Assembly (NCBI RefSeq): GCF_021190955.1
Contig: NZ_JAIOAO010000003.1
Location: forward strand, 620,001-684,000
Source: Parachryseolinea silvisoli
Lineage (GTDB): Bacteria; Bacteroidota; Bacteroidia; Cytophagales; Cyclobacteriaceae
DNA length: 64,000 bases
Direction of reading: 5' to 3'
The notes under the pieces were generated by a model that did not search any database, was not told the DNA's origin, and was given only the letters and a program-made list of their open reading frames with translations. Below are positions 25,269 to 37,005 of this stretch, piece after piece. How positions within the stretch are numbered: position 1 is the stretch's first letter; each line of letters opens with the position of its first letter. Made by a program: the position numbers and the translations under genes.

Positions 25269-26681
25269 TTAAAAGATCGCGCGGAACAGCAGGAACAATG
25301 ATCCAGACAAGATCATCACCACCGGCAATGTCAGCAGCCACGCCATCAGAATGTTCCGAACAGTATCACCTTGCAGGTTTTTCACACCTTTGCTGGCTAC
25401 CATGGCCCCCGCAATGCCCGAAGACAACACGTGTGTTGTACTGACGGGTAGCCCCAGGTTGGTCGAGAGGCCAATGGTGCTGGCAGCCACGAGCTCAGCC
25501 GAAGCGCCTTGTGCGTAGGTGAGATGTTCTTTACCAATCTTCTCACCAACGGTTTTTACAATACGTTTCCAGCCAATCATGGTACCCAGCCCCAGGGAGA
25601 GGGAGATCATCAGGATGGCCCAGCGTGGCGAGTAATCCGTGATCTTACGAACGGCCTTCAGGTCATCTTTAATAATCTGGCGGCTGGCAGTGCTTACGCT
25701 TAGTTCGTCTTTTTCTAGCAGATACTTCAGGTGACGATCCAGCATAAGAATGTCTTTTCGTACGCTAAACCGTTCCTTTTTAGAAATCTCGTCTACCGAA
25801 TGCACCTGGCTGATGGAGCTTAACAGATGACGGCTTGTCGTGCTAACTTCTGTAAAGACAGCTTGATCCGGAGCCGAAAGGGGCGTGGGATCGAGGGTAG
25901 CGATAACACGCTCGATACGGTGCAGTGGCGCGTTCAATTCTGTAGGCGATACACGAACATCCAACGCGAAGTATACCGGCACGATACCGATCAGGATCAA
26001 CATGATTAAGCCTACGCCTTTCTGACCATCATTTGAGCCGTGATAGTAGCTCACGCTGGTACACGTCAGGATCAGAATGATTCGGATCCACAACGGCGGC
26101 GGAGCGTTCTTCTTAGGTTCTTTAAACAAACTATCACCGTACGAAGTCTTCTTGGTAAGCGTCCGTAGCAAATACATCAATATGATTGTGATCGAAAAGC
26201 CGAACAGGGGCGAGATGAGCAACGATACACCGATATCGGAAGCCTTGTCCCAATTGACGGCAGCGGATTGCGAATCGGGCAGTAACGAGAACGCAATGCC
26301 TACGCCAAGGATGGAGCCAATGAGCGTATGCGAGCTGGAGCAGGGAATCCCCAGGTACCAGGTCAACAGGTTCCAGAAGATGGCACTGATCAGGAGCGCC
26401 ATGACCATGGAAATACTATGCGCAATGTTTTGATCGATGAGCGATTCTACCGGCAGCAAGTTCACAATGCCCATCGCGACACCGACACCACCGAACAACA
26501 CGCCCAGGAAATTCCAGCTACCTGACCAGATCACCGCAACCCACGGCTTGAGTGAATTGGTGTAAATAACTGTCGCCACAGCATTGGCTGTATCATGGAA
26601 TCCGTTTACAAATTCAAAAGCGCAGGCAGCAACAAGGCAAAGGACCAGGAGGATAGAATAAGACAGGTCTAATTCAAACAT
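25269..26681 (-). CDS. pit: PiT-family inorganic phosphate transporter
   Basis: An integral membrane protein of 470 residues with two PiT repeats. The N-terminal signature is VNGFHDTANAVATVIYTNSL and the second is GSNDGQKGVGLIML. A soluble stretch of about 110 residues sits between the halves (near 240-350), longer than in short PiT proteins. The C-terminal part has GLSTNLGLPVSTTHVLSSGI. Family members couple phosphate uptake to H+ or Na+. I chose ATG 26681 (MFELDLSYS), which puts the first membrane helix at the N-terminus. Confidence 0.92.
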   Translation of the reverse strand: MFELDLSYSILLVLCLVAACAFEFVNGFHDTANAVATVIYTNSLKPWVAVIWSGSWNFLGVLFGGVGVAMGIVNLLPVESLIDQNIAHSISMVMALLISAIFWNLLTWYLGIPCSSSHTLIGSILGVGIAFSLLPDSQSAAVNWDKASDIGVSLLISPLFGFSITIILMYLLRTLTKKTSYGDSLFKEPKKNAPPPLWIRIILILTCTSVSYYHGSNDGQKGVGLIMLILIGIVPVYFALDVRVSPTELNAPLHRIERVIATLDPTPLSAPDQAVFTEVSTTSRHLLSSISQVHSVDEISKKERFSVRKDILMLDRHLKYLLEKDELSVSTASRQIIKDDLKAVRKITDYSPRWAILMISLSLGLGTMIGWKRIVKTVGEKIGKEHLTYAQGASAELVAASTIGLSTNLGLPVSTTHVLSSGIAGAMVASKGVKNLQGDTVRNILMAWLLTLPVVMILSGSLFLLFRAIF

Positions 26682-26912
26682 ACAGATTGAAATTCGGGCG
26701 CAATCTAAGGTGATTTCGAACACCCAATGTTACTACTATGTTAACTTTTTTAATCAATAATCTCTTTTTTTTATATAAATACACTGAATAACAGCGAGTT
26801 ATAACTTATTGCGGGAGCAAAAATTGAGTGTGAAAGGGACTCTTTTTAAGCACGTACGGAAGGTCTGTGCGGGTTTTCTGGAGGCGGCGGCAAAGTGCTA
26901 TCTTGGGGCCCA

Positions 26913-27548
26913 ATGAAGGCGGTTATTGCAGGTGAGGAATTTAGTCTGTTGCCACAAAAGGCCATGATCTGGCCGCGGTTGGAAACGTTGTTGCTGGCAG
27001 ACCTGCACCTGGGCAAGGTCAACCACTTCCGCCGGTACGGCATTGCCGTGCCCAGCAAAGCCAACGACCACAACCTGGAGATCATTGTCGACCTGCTACG
27101 CGCCACGCGCCCACGCCGGGTGATTTGCCTGGGCGATCTTTTTCACAGCCATTATAACACCGAATGGGAGGTATTTGGCGAATTGGTGAGCCACTTCAGG
27201 GCCATCTCCTTCGAGCTGGTGTTAGGCAACCACGACATCATGAGCGAACGCCAGTACGAGCGTAAAGGCATTCAGATCCACGAACAACTGCAGATCGACC
27301 GCATGGTGCTCACCCATCATCCGCAGGAGCAGATCGAGGTGGGCTGTTACAACCTGGCGGGGCACATACACCCCGGCGTATGTCTGCGAGGAAAAGGGAG
27401 ACAGTCCCTGATGTTACCGTGTTTTTACTTCGGAAAAAATCAAGGGTTGCTCCCCGCATTTGGTATGTTTACCGGGTTGGCGCGGATCACGCCCCGGAAA
27501 GAAGAAAAAGTTTTTGCTATACTTGAAGACAAAGTGCTCGAGCTCTGA
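26913..27548 (+). CDS. pdeM: PdeM-like metallophosphoesterase
   Basis: A 211-residue calcineurin-like phosphoesterase with the full metal-ligand series DLHLGK, GDLFHS, LGNHD, THHP and AGHIHPG. The pattern matches PdeM, the endonuclease found with ligase-associated (LigD/Lhr) DNA-repair genes in many bacteria. None of those partners is adjacent here. ATG 26913 is preferred; a GTG at 26895 would add six residues. The downstream capA-like gene starts 15 nt later. Confidence 0.82.
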   Translation: MKAVIAGEEFSLLPQKAMIWPRLETLLLADLHLGKVNHFRRYGIAVPSKANDHNLEIIVDLLRATRPRRVICLGDLFHSHYNTEWEVFGELVSHFRAISFELVLGNHDIMSERQYERKGIQIHEQLQIDRMVLTHHPQEQIEVGCYNLAGHIHPGVCLRGKGRQSLMLPCFYFGKNQGLLPAFGMFTGLARITPRKEEKVFAILEDKVLEL

Positions 27549-27563
27549 CCCCTTACCACAAAT

Positions 27564-28724
27564 ATGATAAAAAAATTACTGCTAGGTTGCCTCATGACAT
27601 GCACGCTGCATGTCTTCGCCCAGGATACCACCCGCCTGTCGCTAGTATTTGTAGGCGATGTTATGGGACACGACTCCCAAATTGCCGCAGCGTACGACCC
27701 TGTAAGGAAGAAGTATGATTACAGCACCTGCTTTCAGTATGTCAGGCCCTACATCGAGTCGGCAGACCTGGCGATTGGCAACCTGGAAGTCACGCTGGCC
27801 GGTCCGCCCTACAAGGGTTACCCGCAGTTTAGCTCGCCCGACGCATTGGCCAGGACGCTGCAAGACATCGGCTTTGATGCACTGGTGACCGCCAACAACC
27901 ATTGTGTTGATCGTGGCAAGAAAGGACTGGAGCGCACGGTCATGATGCTCGACAGCTTACAAATTCCCCATACCGGCACCTTTGTCGATACCGTTAGCCG
28001 GATGAACGATCACCCGATGATATTGGAACGAAAGGGATTTAAGCTGGCTGTTTTGAATTATACCTACGGAACCAATGGACTGCCCGTATATAAACCCAAC
28101 ATCGTAAACCGGCTCGATACCGCCATCATGCGAAAGGATCTCGCAAATGCCCGTGCGCAGAAGCCCGATGCCATCATTGTCTTCACACACTGGGGCGAAG
28201 AATATCAGAACCTGCCATCGGCGTTGCAAAAGCGGCTCACGGAGTTTTGTTTTAAACATGGCGCCCAGCTCGTCATCGGCGCACACCCGCACGTGATACA
28301 GCCGATGGAATGGCGCAAAGCCGATAATCGGTTTGTAGCCTACTCTTTGGGAAATTTTATTTCAGGACAACGTAAGCGCTACACCGACGGCGGCGCCATG
28401 GCGTACATCGAGCTTGAAAAGATTGCATACAAACCCGACAGTGCAGTAACGACGATTGACAGTGCCGCATATTACCTGGAGTGGGTACACCGCGATGCCG
28501 CCAAAGATTACTATATATTGCCTGCGCCGGAAGTAGAGCTTGACTCGATCGACATACCCAAAGACATTAACTCCCGCGCTGCTTTCAAGACATTCGTAGA
28601 CGATTCGCGCGCGCTATACAAGAAATACAATAAAGATGTACCTGAAATCCGGCAGCGCCCACAAACCCCGGCCCGCAGACCGGAAGACGTCCCCATGCTG
28701 GACGACCAAAAGAAAGAACCATAG
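27564..28724 (+). CDS. CapA/PgsA-like metallophosphatase-fold secreted protein
   Basis: A 386-residue protein with a signal peptide (MIKKLLLGCLMTCTLHVFAQ). CapA family motifs are VFVGDVMGHDSQ, NLEVTLAG, TANNHCVDRG, FTHWGEEY and GAHPHVIQPMEW. Family members take part in poly-gamma-glutamate capsule formation, but many Bacteroidota homologues have no capsule operon nearby, as here. The C-terminal 30 residues are Pro/Arg-rich. It is convergent with the beta-barrel gene (3-nt gap). Confidence 0.85.
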   Translation: MIKKLLLGCLMTCTLHVFAQDTTRLSLVFVGDVMGHDSQIAAAYDPVRKKYDYSTCFQYVRPYIESADLAIGNLEVTLAGPPYKGYPQFSSPDALARTLQDIGFDALVTANNHCVDRGKKGLERTVMMLDSLQIPHTGTFVDTVSRMNDHPMILERKGFKLAVLNYTYGTNGLPVYKPNIVNRLDTAIMRKDLANARAQKPDAIIVFTHWGEEYQNLPSALQKRLTEFCFKHGAQLVIGAHPHVIQPMEWRKADNRFVAYSLGNFISGQRKRYTDGGAMAYIELEKIAYKPDSAVTTIDSAAYYLEWVHRDAAKDYYILPAPEVELDSIDIPKDINSRAAFKTFVDDSRALYKKYNKDVPEIRQRPQTPARRPEDVPMLDDQKKEP

Positions 28725-28727
28725 CGC

Positions 28728-29459
28728 CTAGCGACGACGACGCTTACGCTTCATGGCTTTCTTGGGAGCCGAAGGGCCACTGTTGCCCGAGTTGAAGATC
28801 AGACCGACGGAGAATTCCCATCCGGTAAAATCGATCTTGGCATCGGCATATTCCACCTCGCGGGTTTCCAGGGTGGTGCTCCCACCGGTATAGCTTCCTT
28901 TCAATGGGAACTTGGACTCGCCAACCAGGTAATTGGCTTCCAGCGAAACGCCGACATCCTTGAAGATATAGAGTGTCAGCTCGGCGCCACCGTGATAACC
29001 CCAGCCCGGTTTGTTCTTGAACGAGAAGTCGCTGTTGACCACTTCCCATCCTTCGGCTTTGCGTAGCGCGCGATCAAAATTTCCATAATTGATGTGCTGG
29101 CTAAAACCATGGAATCCAAAGGCGCCGCCTTTAATGTCAACGTCAGCCTTCTGACCGTGAAATTGTAACACCAGCTCTACCGGGACGAAGATCGTAAAGT
29201 TCGGTCCCACGAGTGGGTCTTTACTTTCAAACGGCAGATCCTTCATATTCAACCCCGACATGCGATAGAGCGAAGCGCCCGCTTCCAGCGCCAGGTACCG
29301 GTTAAAATCAAAGCCTAAGCCGCGAATGGAAAACGGACTGATGGGCGTTGAGAAGTAACCATTCTTGGGTATGAAGTAGGAAAACGACAGACCAAACTCC
29401 TGCGCCTGTGTGGTCACAACTGCCAGCATCATCAGCGCCAGGGTAATATATCTTTTCAT
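28728..29459 (-). CDS. Outer-membrane beta-barrel-like protein with basic tail
   Basis: A 243-residue protein with a signal peptide (MKRYITLALMMLAVVTTQAQ) and alternating strand-like segments typical of small OmpA-like barrels. It ends in an unusual basic tail, KKAMKRKRRRR. It starts 5 nt after the stop of the upstream sulfatase gene, so the two form an operon. Function unknown. I chose ATG 29459 because it gives a clean signal peptide; the frame upstream is antisense to nothing known and overlaps the sulfatase gene. Confidence 0.68.
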   Translation of the reverse strand: MKRYITLALMMLAVVTTQAQEFGLSFSYFIPKNGYFSTPISPFSIRGLGFDFNRYLALEAGASLYRMSGLNMKDLPFESKDPLVGPNFTIFVPVELVLQFHGQKADVDIKGGAFGFHGFSQHINYGNFDRALRKAEGWEVVNSDFSFKNKPGWGYHGGAELTLYIFKDVGVSLEANYLVGESKFPLKGSYTGGSTTLETREVEYADAKIDFTGWEFSVGLIFNSGNSGPSAPKKAMKRKRRRR

Positions 29460-29463
29460 AGGC

Positions 29464-31290
29464 TTAACGTTTATTATAATCACTATAAAGCACCTGCTGA
29501 TACGCCTTGCCCAGCATAATGTCTTCCTCCGTAATATTGGTTTGCTCCAGGAACTGCTTGCCGGTGTTGTCATACACCATGTGCTTGTCGGGCAGCAGAA
29601 AGCCAAAACCGTCATTGAAGAAATACGCAGCAAACGGTACGACCTTGTTACCGAGAATGTTTTTACTAAAACGGAATTCCGGTGACGGTTTGTCGAGCTG
29701 TGCCAGCAAGGTATTGGCAATGTCAGTTTGTCCCGCGAGCGTATGGATGACCGTGTCTTGTCGTACCGCACCACCCACGATTAGCAGCGGCGTTTTAAAA
29801 CGTCGTTTGTCTTTGAGCTCTTTGTTACCCGGGCTTCGGTGGCCATGGTCGGCGGTCATGATCACGATGGTATTATCCCACCACGGTTGCTTCTTGCAAA
29901 GTTCTATAAAGTTGCCGATGCTCTTGTCGGTATAGTGGCAGGAGTTCAGGAAAAGCGACTCCTCGTCTTGTCCCTTAATGAAGGGCTCCATGGGCACGTC
30001 AAAGGGCTCGTGGCTGCTCAGGGTAAGGATGACTTTAAAGAACGGGCTGCGGGTAGTATCCAGCTCGTGCAGGGCCTGGGCAAACATAAAGTGATCGTGC
30101 ACGCCCCACTTGGAGGCGTCCAGCTCTGCCGGGAAGTCATTCGCGCTGGTGATGTGCTCAAAACCTCCGGTCGTGAGGAATGAACGGAAATTGGCAAAGT
30201 CCACGTCGCCTCCATAGACAAATGAGCTTCTATACCCCAGCTTCTTCAGCTCCAGGTTCAGCTGAGGCATGCGTTGTGTCTTGGCCGGAAACTTAATAAT
30301 GGAGGTCTGCGGTTGGGCAGGATAAGCGCTGAGGATGCTGACCAACCCTTTGTCTGTACGATCGCCACTCGCGTAGAAATTGTCAAACAGAATACCTTCT
30401 TTACATAGTTTGTTGAGATTAGGCGCGATATCCGGCAGACCGCCCAGAGGTTCGATCACATCGGCCGTAAAGCTTTCAATGATAATGAAGATGATGTTCG
30501 GACGAGGCGTCTTAAACAGGTGCCGGGTAGAGTCGCTGGCGGGGTAGAGGGCGGCGAACCGCGCTTCGGCATCGGCGGAATTGACAAAGTTCTCGGGATA
30601 ACGAACATTGGAGCCCTTACGGGCACTGTTCAAAAAATTCCAGACGACATTGATGGCGGTATGATTGGCATAGGGTTTTGATTTATGAAAAAATACAAAA
30701 CCAGTATTCATCGGTGCAACGGATATGCTGCCGCGTATCGGAAAGAACAGCAGACCAGACACGGCCAGCATCACAAACGCTGTGGCGCGTGAGCCTTTGG
30801 TGAGCAGCGTAGAGGTGTAGGGTGATATGAGTCGATTATAGAGCCAGGCATACAATACCGTAAGGGTAAAAAAGATCGCGATCAGCTCAACGACTACTCC
30901 AGGCGACACACTGCCCAGTGCACCGGAACCAATGTAAAAGAACGGGGTCGTATTGAGACGAAAGCCCCAGTGGCGGTATAATTCCAGGTCGACCATCACT
31001 ACCAGCCCGAAAAGCGCCAGTAGGGTAAAGGTGACAGCCCGCAGCGTACGGTGCAGCCAGATGCCGGCGGCAAACGAAGAGACCATTAGCAGCAGCCCCG
31101 CCAGGGCGAGAACGTACCCTACCATGCTGGCATCCATGCGGATGCCATGGGTCACGGTCTGTAACATTTCCACAGCAGTCAGTTGCGCCGAAAGGTCGTG
31201 GTTGTACACCAGGAAAAGGCCGCGGATAAAAATCATATAGCTCAGCCAGAAAAGCATGAGCAGCAGGAAAATTCGAAGACGTTCGCGCAT
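29464..31290 (-). CDS. LTA synthase-like membrane sulfatase-fold protein
   Basis: A 608-residue protein with about five N-terminal membrane helices and a C-terminal alkaline-phosphatase/sulfatase domain. Metal and nucleophile motifs are IIIESFTADVIEPLGG, the Thr in SGDRTDKGLVSIL, and MTADHGHRSPG. This layout is that of LtaS and of phosphoglycerol transferases such as MdoB/OpgB. Bacteroidota lack lipoteichoic acid, so modification of an envelope glycan or lipid is more likely. Specific activity cannot be told from sequence. Confidence 0.85.
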   Translation of the reverse strand: MRERLRIFLLLMLFWLSYMIFIRGLFLVYNHDLSAQLTAVEMLQTVTHGIRMDASMVGYVLALAGLLLMVSSFAAGIWLHRTLRAVTFTLLALFGLVVMVDLELYRHWGFRLNTTPFFYIGSGALGSVSPGVVVELIAIFFTLTVLYAWLYNRLISPYTSTLLTKGSRATAFVMLAVSGLLFFPIRGSISVAPMNTGFVFFHKSKPYANHTAINVVWNFLNSARKGSNVRYPENFVNSADAEARFAALYPASDSTRHLFKTPRPNIIFIIIESFTADVIEPLGGLPDIAPNLNKLCKEGILFDNFYASGDRTDKGLVSILSAYPAQPQTSIIKFPAKTQRMPQLNLELKKLGYRSSFVYGGDVDFANFRSFLTTGGFEHITSANDFPAELDASKWGVHDHFMFAQALHELDTTRSPFFKVILTLSSHEPFDVPMEPFIKGQDEESLFLNSCHYTDKSIGNFIELCKKQPWWDNTIVIMTADHGHRSPGNKELKDKRRFKTPLLIVGGAVRQDTVIHTLAGQTDIANTLLAQLDKPSPEFRFSKNILGNKVVPFAAYFFNDGFGFLLPDKHMVYDNTGKQFLEQTNITEEDIMLGKAYQQVLYSDYNKR

Positions 31291-31331
31291 AGCCGGTAAT
31301 TGCCCGCAAAGATAGTGGGTAGGGGTAAAAG

Positions 31332-31363
31332 AAAAAGGCTTCTCTTGGGAGAGAAGCCTTTTT
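31332..31363. terminator. Bidirectional terminator after groEL
   Basis: AAAAAGGCTTCTC (31332-31344), loop TTGGGA, GAGAAGCCTTTTT (31351-31363): a perfect 13-bp stem with A and T tracts on either side. It lies 26 nt past the groEL stop, upstream of the sulfatase gene on the same strand. Confidence 0.92.
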
Positions 31364-31388
31364 CAACCATGTATAAATGATGTTTTAC

Positions 31389-33331
<1,943 letters not shown>

Positions 33332-33551
33332 ATACGAATCGATTTTTAAGGTTTAACAATTCAACATGCACCGATCTGCACCTTTTGTGCCACCGTGTAC
33401 GGAGAGGCGAATTACGGACAAATTTTCTACTCCTGATAGCTTTTGAGGGGTGGATTCCAACCATCCATGCTGGCCATGCTGGCAAAGTGGCAGAGTCTGC
33501 CACGTAGGGAGCGGGCAGGAATTAAGAGCCTCTTACCGCGTGTAGAAATTG

Positions 33552-34274
33552 CTATTTAGATATGTGTTTGACGAACAGTCGTTTAGCAACAGGCATAAAG
33601 GTCTCGTAAAACGGGAACCGGGCCTTTGACAGGATCAGGTAGGTGGCAGGATTTGGCAGGTCTGAATACTGTCGGATCAGGTCCAGTTTCATGCGTTCAT
33701 AAGTATGCAGGAGCTTCTTCTCGACGCGGTCGATCAGCTCGGTGTTAAGACCCCGCAGTGGCTCCTGGCTGCCTTCGAAGAAGCTCACCTGGTAGCGGTA
33801 AATGACCGTTTCTTTTTCCGGGGGCAATGTCACGAACAGGTATCCTTCCCGTGCATACAGCGGCGTGACGCCGATGGGCGAGATCTCACACTGCGACTCC
33901 ACGTATTCGTAAATCATAGAGCCCTCTTGCAGCGAGCTCTTGATCTGTGGCAATGCAAAGTCGATGATAGATTCCAGCTCCTGCATGACGGCGTCGTCGT
34001 CAATCATCTCGCGATAGGTCAGCTCCAGCTTTTTGAACTCTTCCACGGAAATTTCCTTCGGGAACGATTCACGTATCAGGGTTTTGTTTTCTTTCACCGC
34101 CATCAGGTTGCGGTAGTGAAAGACCAGGTCCGCCATAAACGGGTAAAGCTCGACGCGATCAAAGGAACTCTTTACTGCCTGCAGGTAGGCCAGCAACATG
34201 TACTTCTTATATTCAAAATCAATCAATCCCTGCGTTAGCCAATCCTTCGACAATTTCTCCATGTCCCCACTCAT
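33552..34274 (-). CDS. Conserved protein of unknown function
   Basis: About 240 residues from ATG 34274 (MSGDMEKLSKDWLTQGLIDF); ATG 34262 is also possible. It is soluble, rich in helix-forming charged residues, and has no signal peptide or familiar motif. It reads like a conserved Bacteroidota housekeeping protein: LQEGSMIYEYVESQCEISPI and ARFPFYETFMPVAKRLF are distinctive. It lies upstream of groES on the same strand with a 220-bp gap. Confidence 0.7.
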   Translation of the reverse strand: MSGDMEKLSKDWLTQGLIDFEYKKYMLLAYLQAVKSSFDRVELYPFMADLVFHYRNLMAVKENKTLIRESFPKEISVEEFKKLELTYREMIDDDAVMQELESIIDFALPQIKSSLQEGSMIYEYVESQCEISPIGVTPLYAREGYLFVTLPPEKETVIYRYQVSFFEGSQEPLRGLNTELIDRVEKKLLHTYERMKLDLIRQYSDLPNPATYLILSKARFPFYETFMPVAKRLFVKHISK

Positions 34275-34562
34275 TTTCGTTGGTATAATGTACCCAATCT
34301 TTTTCGGAACGTCAAGCACCCCCGGTGGGAGCACGCAGGACCAATGTCAGAAATGCGGGGACTGATACCGGAAAGTGGTTCCACACCCGAAAGTACTTTA
34401 CATCCGCCCGCGGTATAGGTGTTTTGGCGACGATTCTGAAGCGCCTGCATAGTATTTTGTGCATTGTCGGCGGGAATCATACACGCTATAGATCGGTCTT
34501 CTTTTTGGCAGAATAAATAGTAATCGTTGAAGCTACTTTGTGTTATTAATAACAACCCCCTC

Positions 34563-35078
34563 ATGAAAAGAAGTACCATCCTGCTAGCCCTGCTCATCGG
34601 CCTGGCGATTTCCTGTAAAGACGACGACGCCGACGAAAAGAACGGCGGCTACAGCTTTAAAGATCAGGATCTGGGCGGCATGGTCGGGGGTGTCCTCTGG
34701 ACGCAACGAAGCGGTTTTGCCCAAGAGGAGAGCTACGACGGCGAGGAAATCCTGGGCATAGACCTGGTAGAAACGGTGTCCAGTGGCGAAGGATGTGACA
34801 TGTTCATGCCGGACGGCGACTACATCTTTTTCGATGTTCCCAACAAGGTTGGGCTCTACGAGCTGAGCATCAACTGGGATGCCGACCTGGCGAACAGCAC
34901 CGAGGAAAGCCTGACGGTAACGCTTTATGACGGAGATGATAAAATGAATTACATCGCTACCAAGGGTGCCATCGAAATTCTTTCGATCACCGATACGGAA
35001 ATTACCGGACGCATCGATGCCCGTGCAGAAGAGGGGACGTACGTAAACGGAAACTTTACCGTAGCACTGTGTAAGTAA
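34563..35078 (+). CDS. Secreted lipoprotein, unknown function
   Basis: A 171-residue protein with a lipoprotein signal (MKRSTILLALLIGLAISC), followed by an acidic linker KDDDADEKNGG typical of surface-exported Bacteroidota lipoproteins. The rest is beta-rich and acidic. ATG 34563 places the signal at the N-terminus. It stands alone between two leftward genes and ends at a bidirectional terminator. Confidence 0.72.
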   Translation: MKRSTILLALLIGLAISCKDDDADEKNGGYSFKDQDLGGMVGGVLWTQRSGFAQEESYDGEEILGIDLVETVSSGEGCDMFMPDGDYIFFDVPNKVGLYELSINWDADLANSTEESLTVTLYDGDDKMNYIATKGAIEILSITDTEITGRIDARAEEGTYVNGNFTVALCK

Positions 35079-35098
35079 TAGATGATTGGGTTAATATA

Positions 35099-35130
35099 AA
35101 AAAGGCTGCCTCGCAAGGGGCAGCCTTTTT
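35099..35130. terminator. Bidirectional terminator between the lipoprotein and thiolase genes
   Basis: AAAAAGGCTGCC (35099-35110), loop TCGCAAGG, GGCAGCCTTTTT (35119-35130). The perfect 12-bp stem with A and T tracts serves the two convergent genes. Confidence 0.92.
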
Positions 35131-35153
35131 GTTTATGTCGTGGTGTAAGCCGG

Positions 35154-36329
35154 TCAGGCCGAGATAACAATGGCCGAAGCGCCACCGCCGCCGTTACAAA
35201 TACCGGCCACTCCATATTTTCCTTTGTTTTGACGGAGCACGTTGATAAGCGTTGTCACGATGCGCGCGCCCGAGGCGCCCAGCGGGTGTCCCAGGGCTAC
35301 CGCGCCACCGTTAACATTCACCTTGCTGGCATCCAATTTCAGTAGCGCATTGTTGGCCAGTGCCACGGCAGAAAATGCTTCGTTGATCTCGTAGAAGTCG
35401 ATAGCCTCCGGCGCCACGCCCGCCACCTTCAGCGCTTTGGGAATTGCCAGAGAAGGGGTTGTAGTAAACCACATCGGATCCTGCGCCGCGTCGGCAAACC
35501 CATGAATGGTGGCCAGCGGCTTGATGCCCAGGGCTTCCGCTTTCTCACGGCTCATCAGTACCAGTGCCGCCGCACCGTCGTTCAGGGTGGAGGCGTTGGC
35601 CGCCGTTACGGTGCCGTCTTTGGAAAAAGCCGGCTTCAGTCCAGGGATCTTATCGAAGTTTACACTTTTATACTCTTCGTCTTCGGCAAAACGGGTAACG
35701 TTGCCCTTGCGGTCCGTCACTTCTACCGGCACGATCTCGTCCTGGAATTTACCGGCGGCCCAGGCTGCGGCCGAGCGCTTGTATGAATCGATGGCATACG
35801 CGTCCTGGTCCTGGCGGGAGATCTTCATCTCGCGCGCCGTGTTGTCCGCGCAAACGCCCATGGCGCACTGATTGTAGATATCTGTCAGGCCGTCATAGGT
35901 AAGGCCGTCCAGCAATTCACCGTTGCCAAATTTGTATCCCGTACGAGCCTTGGGCAGGTAGTAGGGGATGTTGCTCATGCTTTCCGTGCCACCGGCTACA
36001 ACAACGTCGTTGTGCCCCAGCATGATCGATTGTGCACCGAGCATAACAGCCTTCATGCCAGAAGCGCAGACTTTATTGACCAGGGTGCAAGGTATGGTAA
36101 AGCCCAGGCCGGCCGCGGCGGCAATCTGCGTGGCAGGCGCCTGGCCCAGCCCGGCGGCGATGACATTTCCGATAAAAACTTCCTGAACCTGCGAGGCGTC
36201 GATACCTGCTTTTTGCAGCGCACCTTTCACGGCAATGGCCCCGAGCTGCACAGCGGTAAGCGAAGACAGGCTACCGCCAAAACTGCCGATGGGTGTCCGT
36301 ACGGCAGAGACAATATATACTTCTTTCAT
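35154..36329 (-). CDS. Acetyl-CoA C-acyltransferase (thiolase)
   Basis: A 391-residue thiolase. The acyl-accepting Cys is in [13 protein letters not shown] (near residue 88), His in [12 protein letters not shown], and the second Cys in [12 protein letters not shown]. The family cleaves 3-ketoacyl-CoA or joins two acetyl-CoA; the direction cannot be decided here. It lies 37 nt downstream of the Bat cluster on the same strand. It could act with FadD (7.7 kb) or the glutaryl-CoA route (57.7 kb), though none is adjacent. Confidence 0.93.
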   Translation of the reverse strand: MKEVYIVSAVRTPIGSFGGSLSSLTAVQLGAIAVKGALQKAGIDASQVQEVFIGNVIAAGLGQAPATQIAAAAGLGFTIPCTLVNKVCASGMKAVMLGAQSIMLGHNDVVVAGGTESMSNIPYYLPKARTGYKFGNGELLDGLTYDGLTDIYNQCAMGVCADNTAREMKISRQDQDAYAIDSYKRSAAAWAAGKFQDEIVPVEVTDRKGNVTRFAEDEEYKSVNFDKIPGLKPAFSKDGTVTAANASTLNDGAAALVLMSREKAEALGIKPLATIHGFADAAQDPMWFTTTPSLAIPKALKVAGVAPEAIDFYEINEAFSAVALANNALLKLDASKVNVNGGAVALGHPLGASGARIVTTLINVLRQNKGKYGVAGICNGGGGASAIVISA

Positions 36330-36366
36330 TTGGGTTGGTTGGTTTTACGTGTGGCTGTGCTGCCGG

Positions 36367-37002
36367 CTACCAATCAGGTTTGTTGCGATCCTTGGGTTTG
36401 CTGGCTTTGCGCTTGTTCTGTTGCAGGTATTGCACTTCCTGGTTCTTCATGGCCTGCAAAATCATCTCCGCCTTATCTTTGCTGATCTTCATTTGCTGAA
36501 GCTTGTCGGAAAGCTGCTGTTCACGCTGCTTTTTGTCCTGCTCGCGTTTCTCTTCGTCGCTCGGTTGCTGGTTCTGCTGGTCCTTCTGCTTCTTCTCTTT
36601 CTCCTCCTGACCTTTCTGCTGATCCTTTTCCTGCTTCTCCTGCTCGTCTTTTTTATCCTGGCTATCCTTCTGTTGTTGATCTTTCTGTTCCTGCTCCTTC
36701 TTCTGCTGATCCTGCTTTTGCTGTTGATCCTTTTTCTCCTGCTCTTTCTTTTGTTGATCTTTCTGCTGATCCTGTTTCTGTTGATCCTTTTGCTTCTGTT
36801 CCTCTTTCAGCTTTTTTTGTAGCTCACTAAGCTTGGGATCACCCGGATATTTTTGTAAGCCTTCGCCTATTGCGCGCAGGGCCTCTGCATTCTTGCCACC
36901 GACGTAGTAATTGGCCGATTGGTTAAAGTACGCTTGCGCACCTTGTGCGGATGCCAAAGGGCCGACGGTCATGAAAACGGCAAATACAATGAGGTTCTTC
37001 AT
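36367..37002 (-). CDS. Bat-cluster TPR-like protein with K/Q/D/E low-complexity domain
   Basis: A 211-residue protein: signal peptide (MKNLIVFAVFMTVGPLASAQ), one TPR-like unit (ANYYVGGKNAEALRAIGEGL), then about 110 residues made almost only of Lys, Gln, Asp and Glu, and a conserved C-terminal motif KISKDKAEMILQAMKNQEVQ. This composition is typical of BatC/BatE-like proteins of the Bacteroides aerotolerance cluster. The charged part is likely a long single helix or disordered spacer in the periplasm. It starts 3 nt after the upstream TPR gene. Confidence 0.75.
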   Translation of the reverse strand: MKNLIVFAVFMTVGPLASAQGAQAYFNQSANYYVGGKNAEALRAIGEGLQKYPGDPKLSELQKKLKEEQKQKDQQKQDQQKDQQKKEQEKKDQQQKQDQQKKEQEQKDQQQKDSQDKKDEQEKQEKDQQKGQEEKEKKQKDQQNQQPSDEEKREQDKKQREQQLSDKLQQMKISKDKAEMILQAMKNQEVQYLQQNKRKASKPKDRNKPDW

Positions 37003-37005
37003 AGC

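Noticed and set aside
33332-33551. CIRCE element upstream of groES
   Set aside because: No TTAGCACTC-N9-GAGTGCTAA or close variant is present.
36235-36822. A hydrophobic Leu-rich frame antisense to the Bat-cluster protein
   Set aside because: It mirrors the K/Q/D/E tract on the other strand (CTT/CTG/CTC codons) and has no start context or homologue-like pattern.
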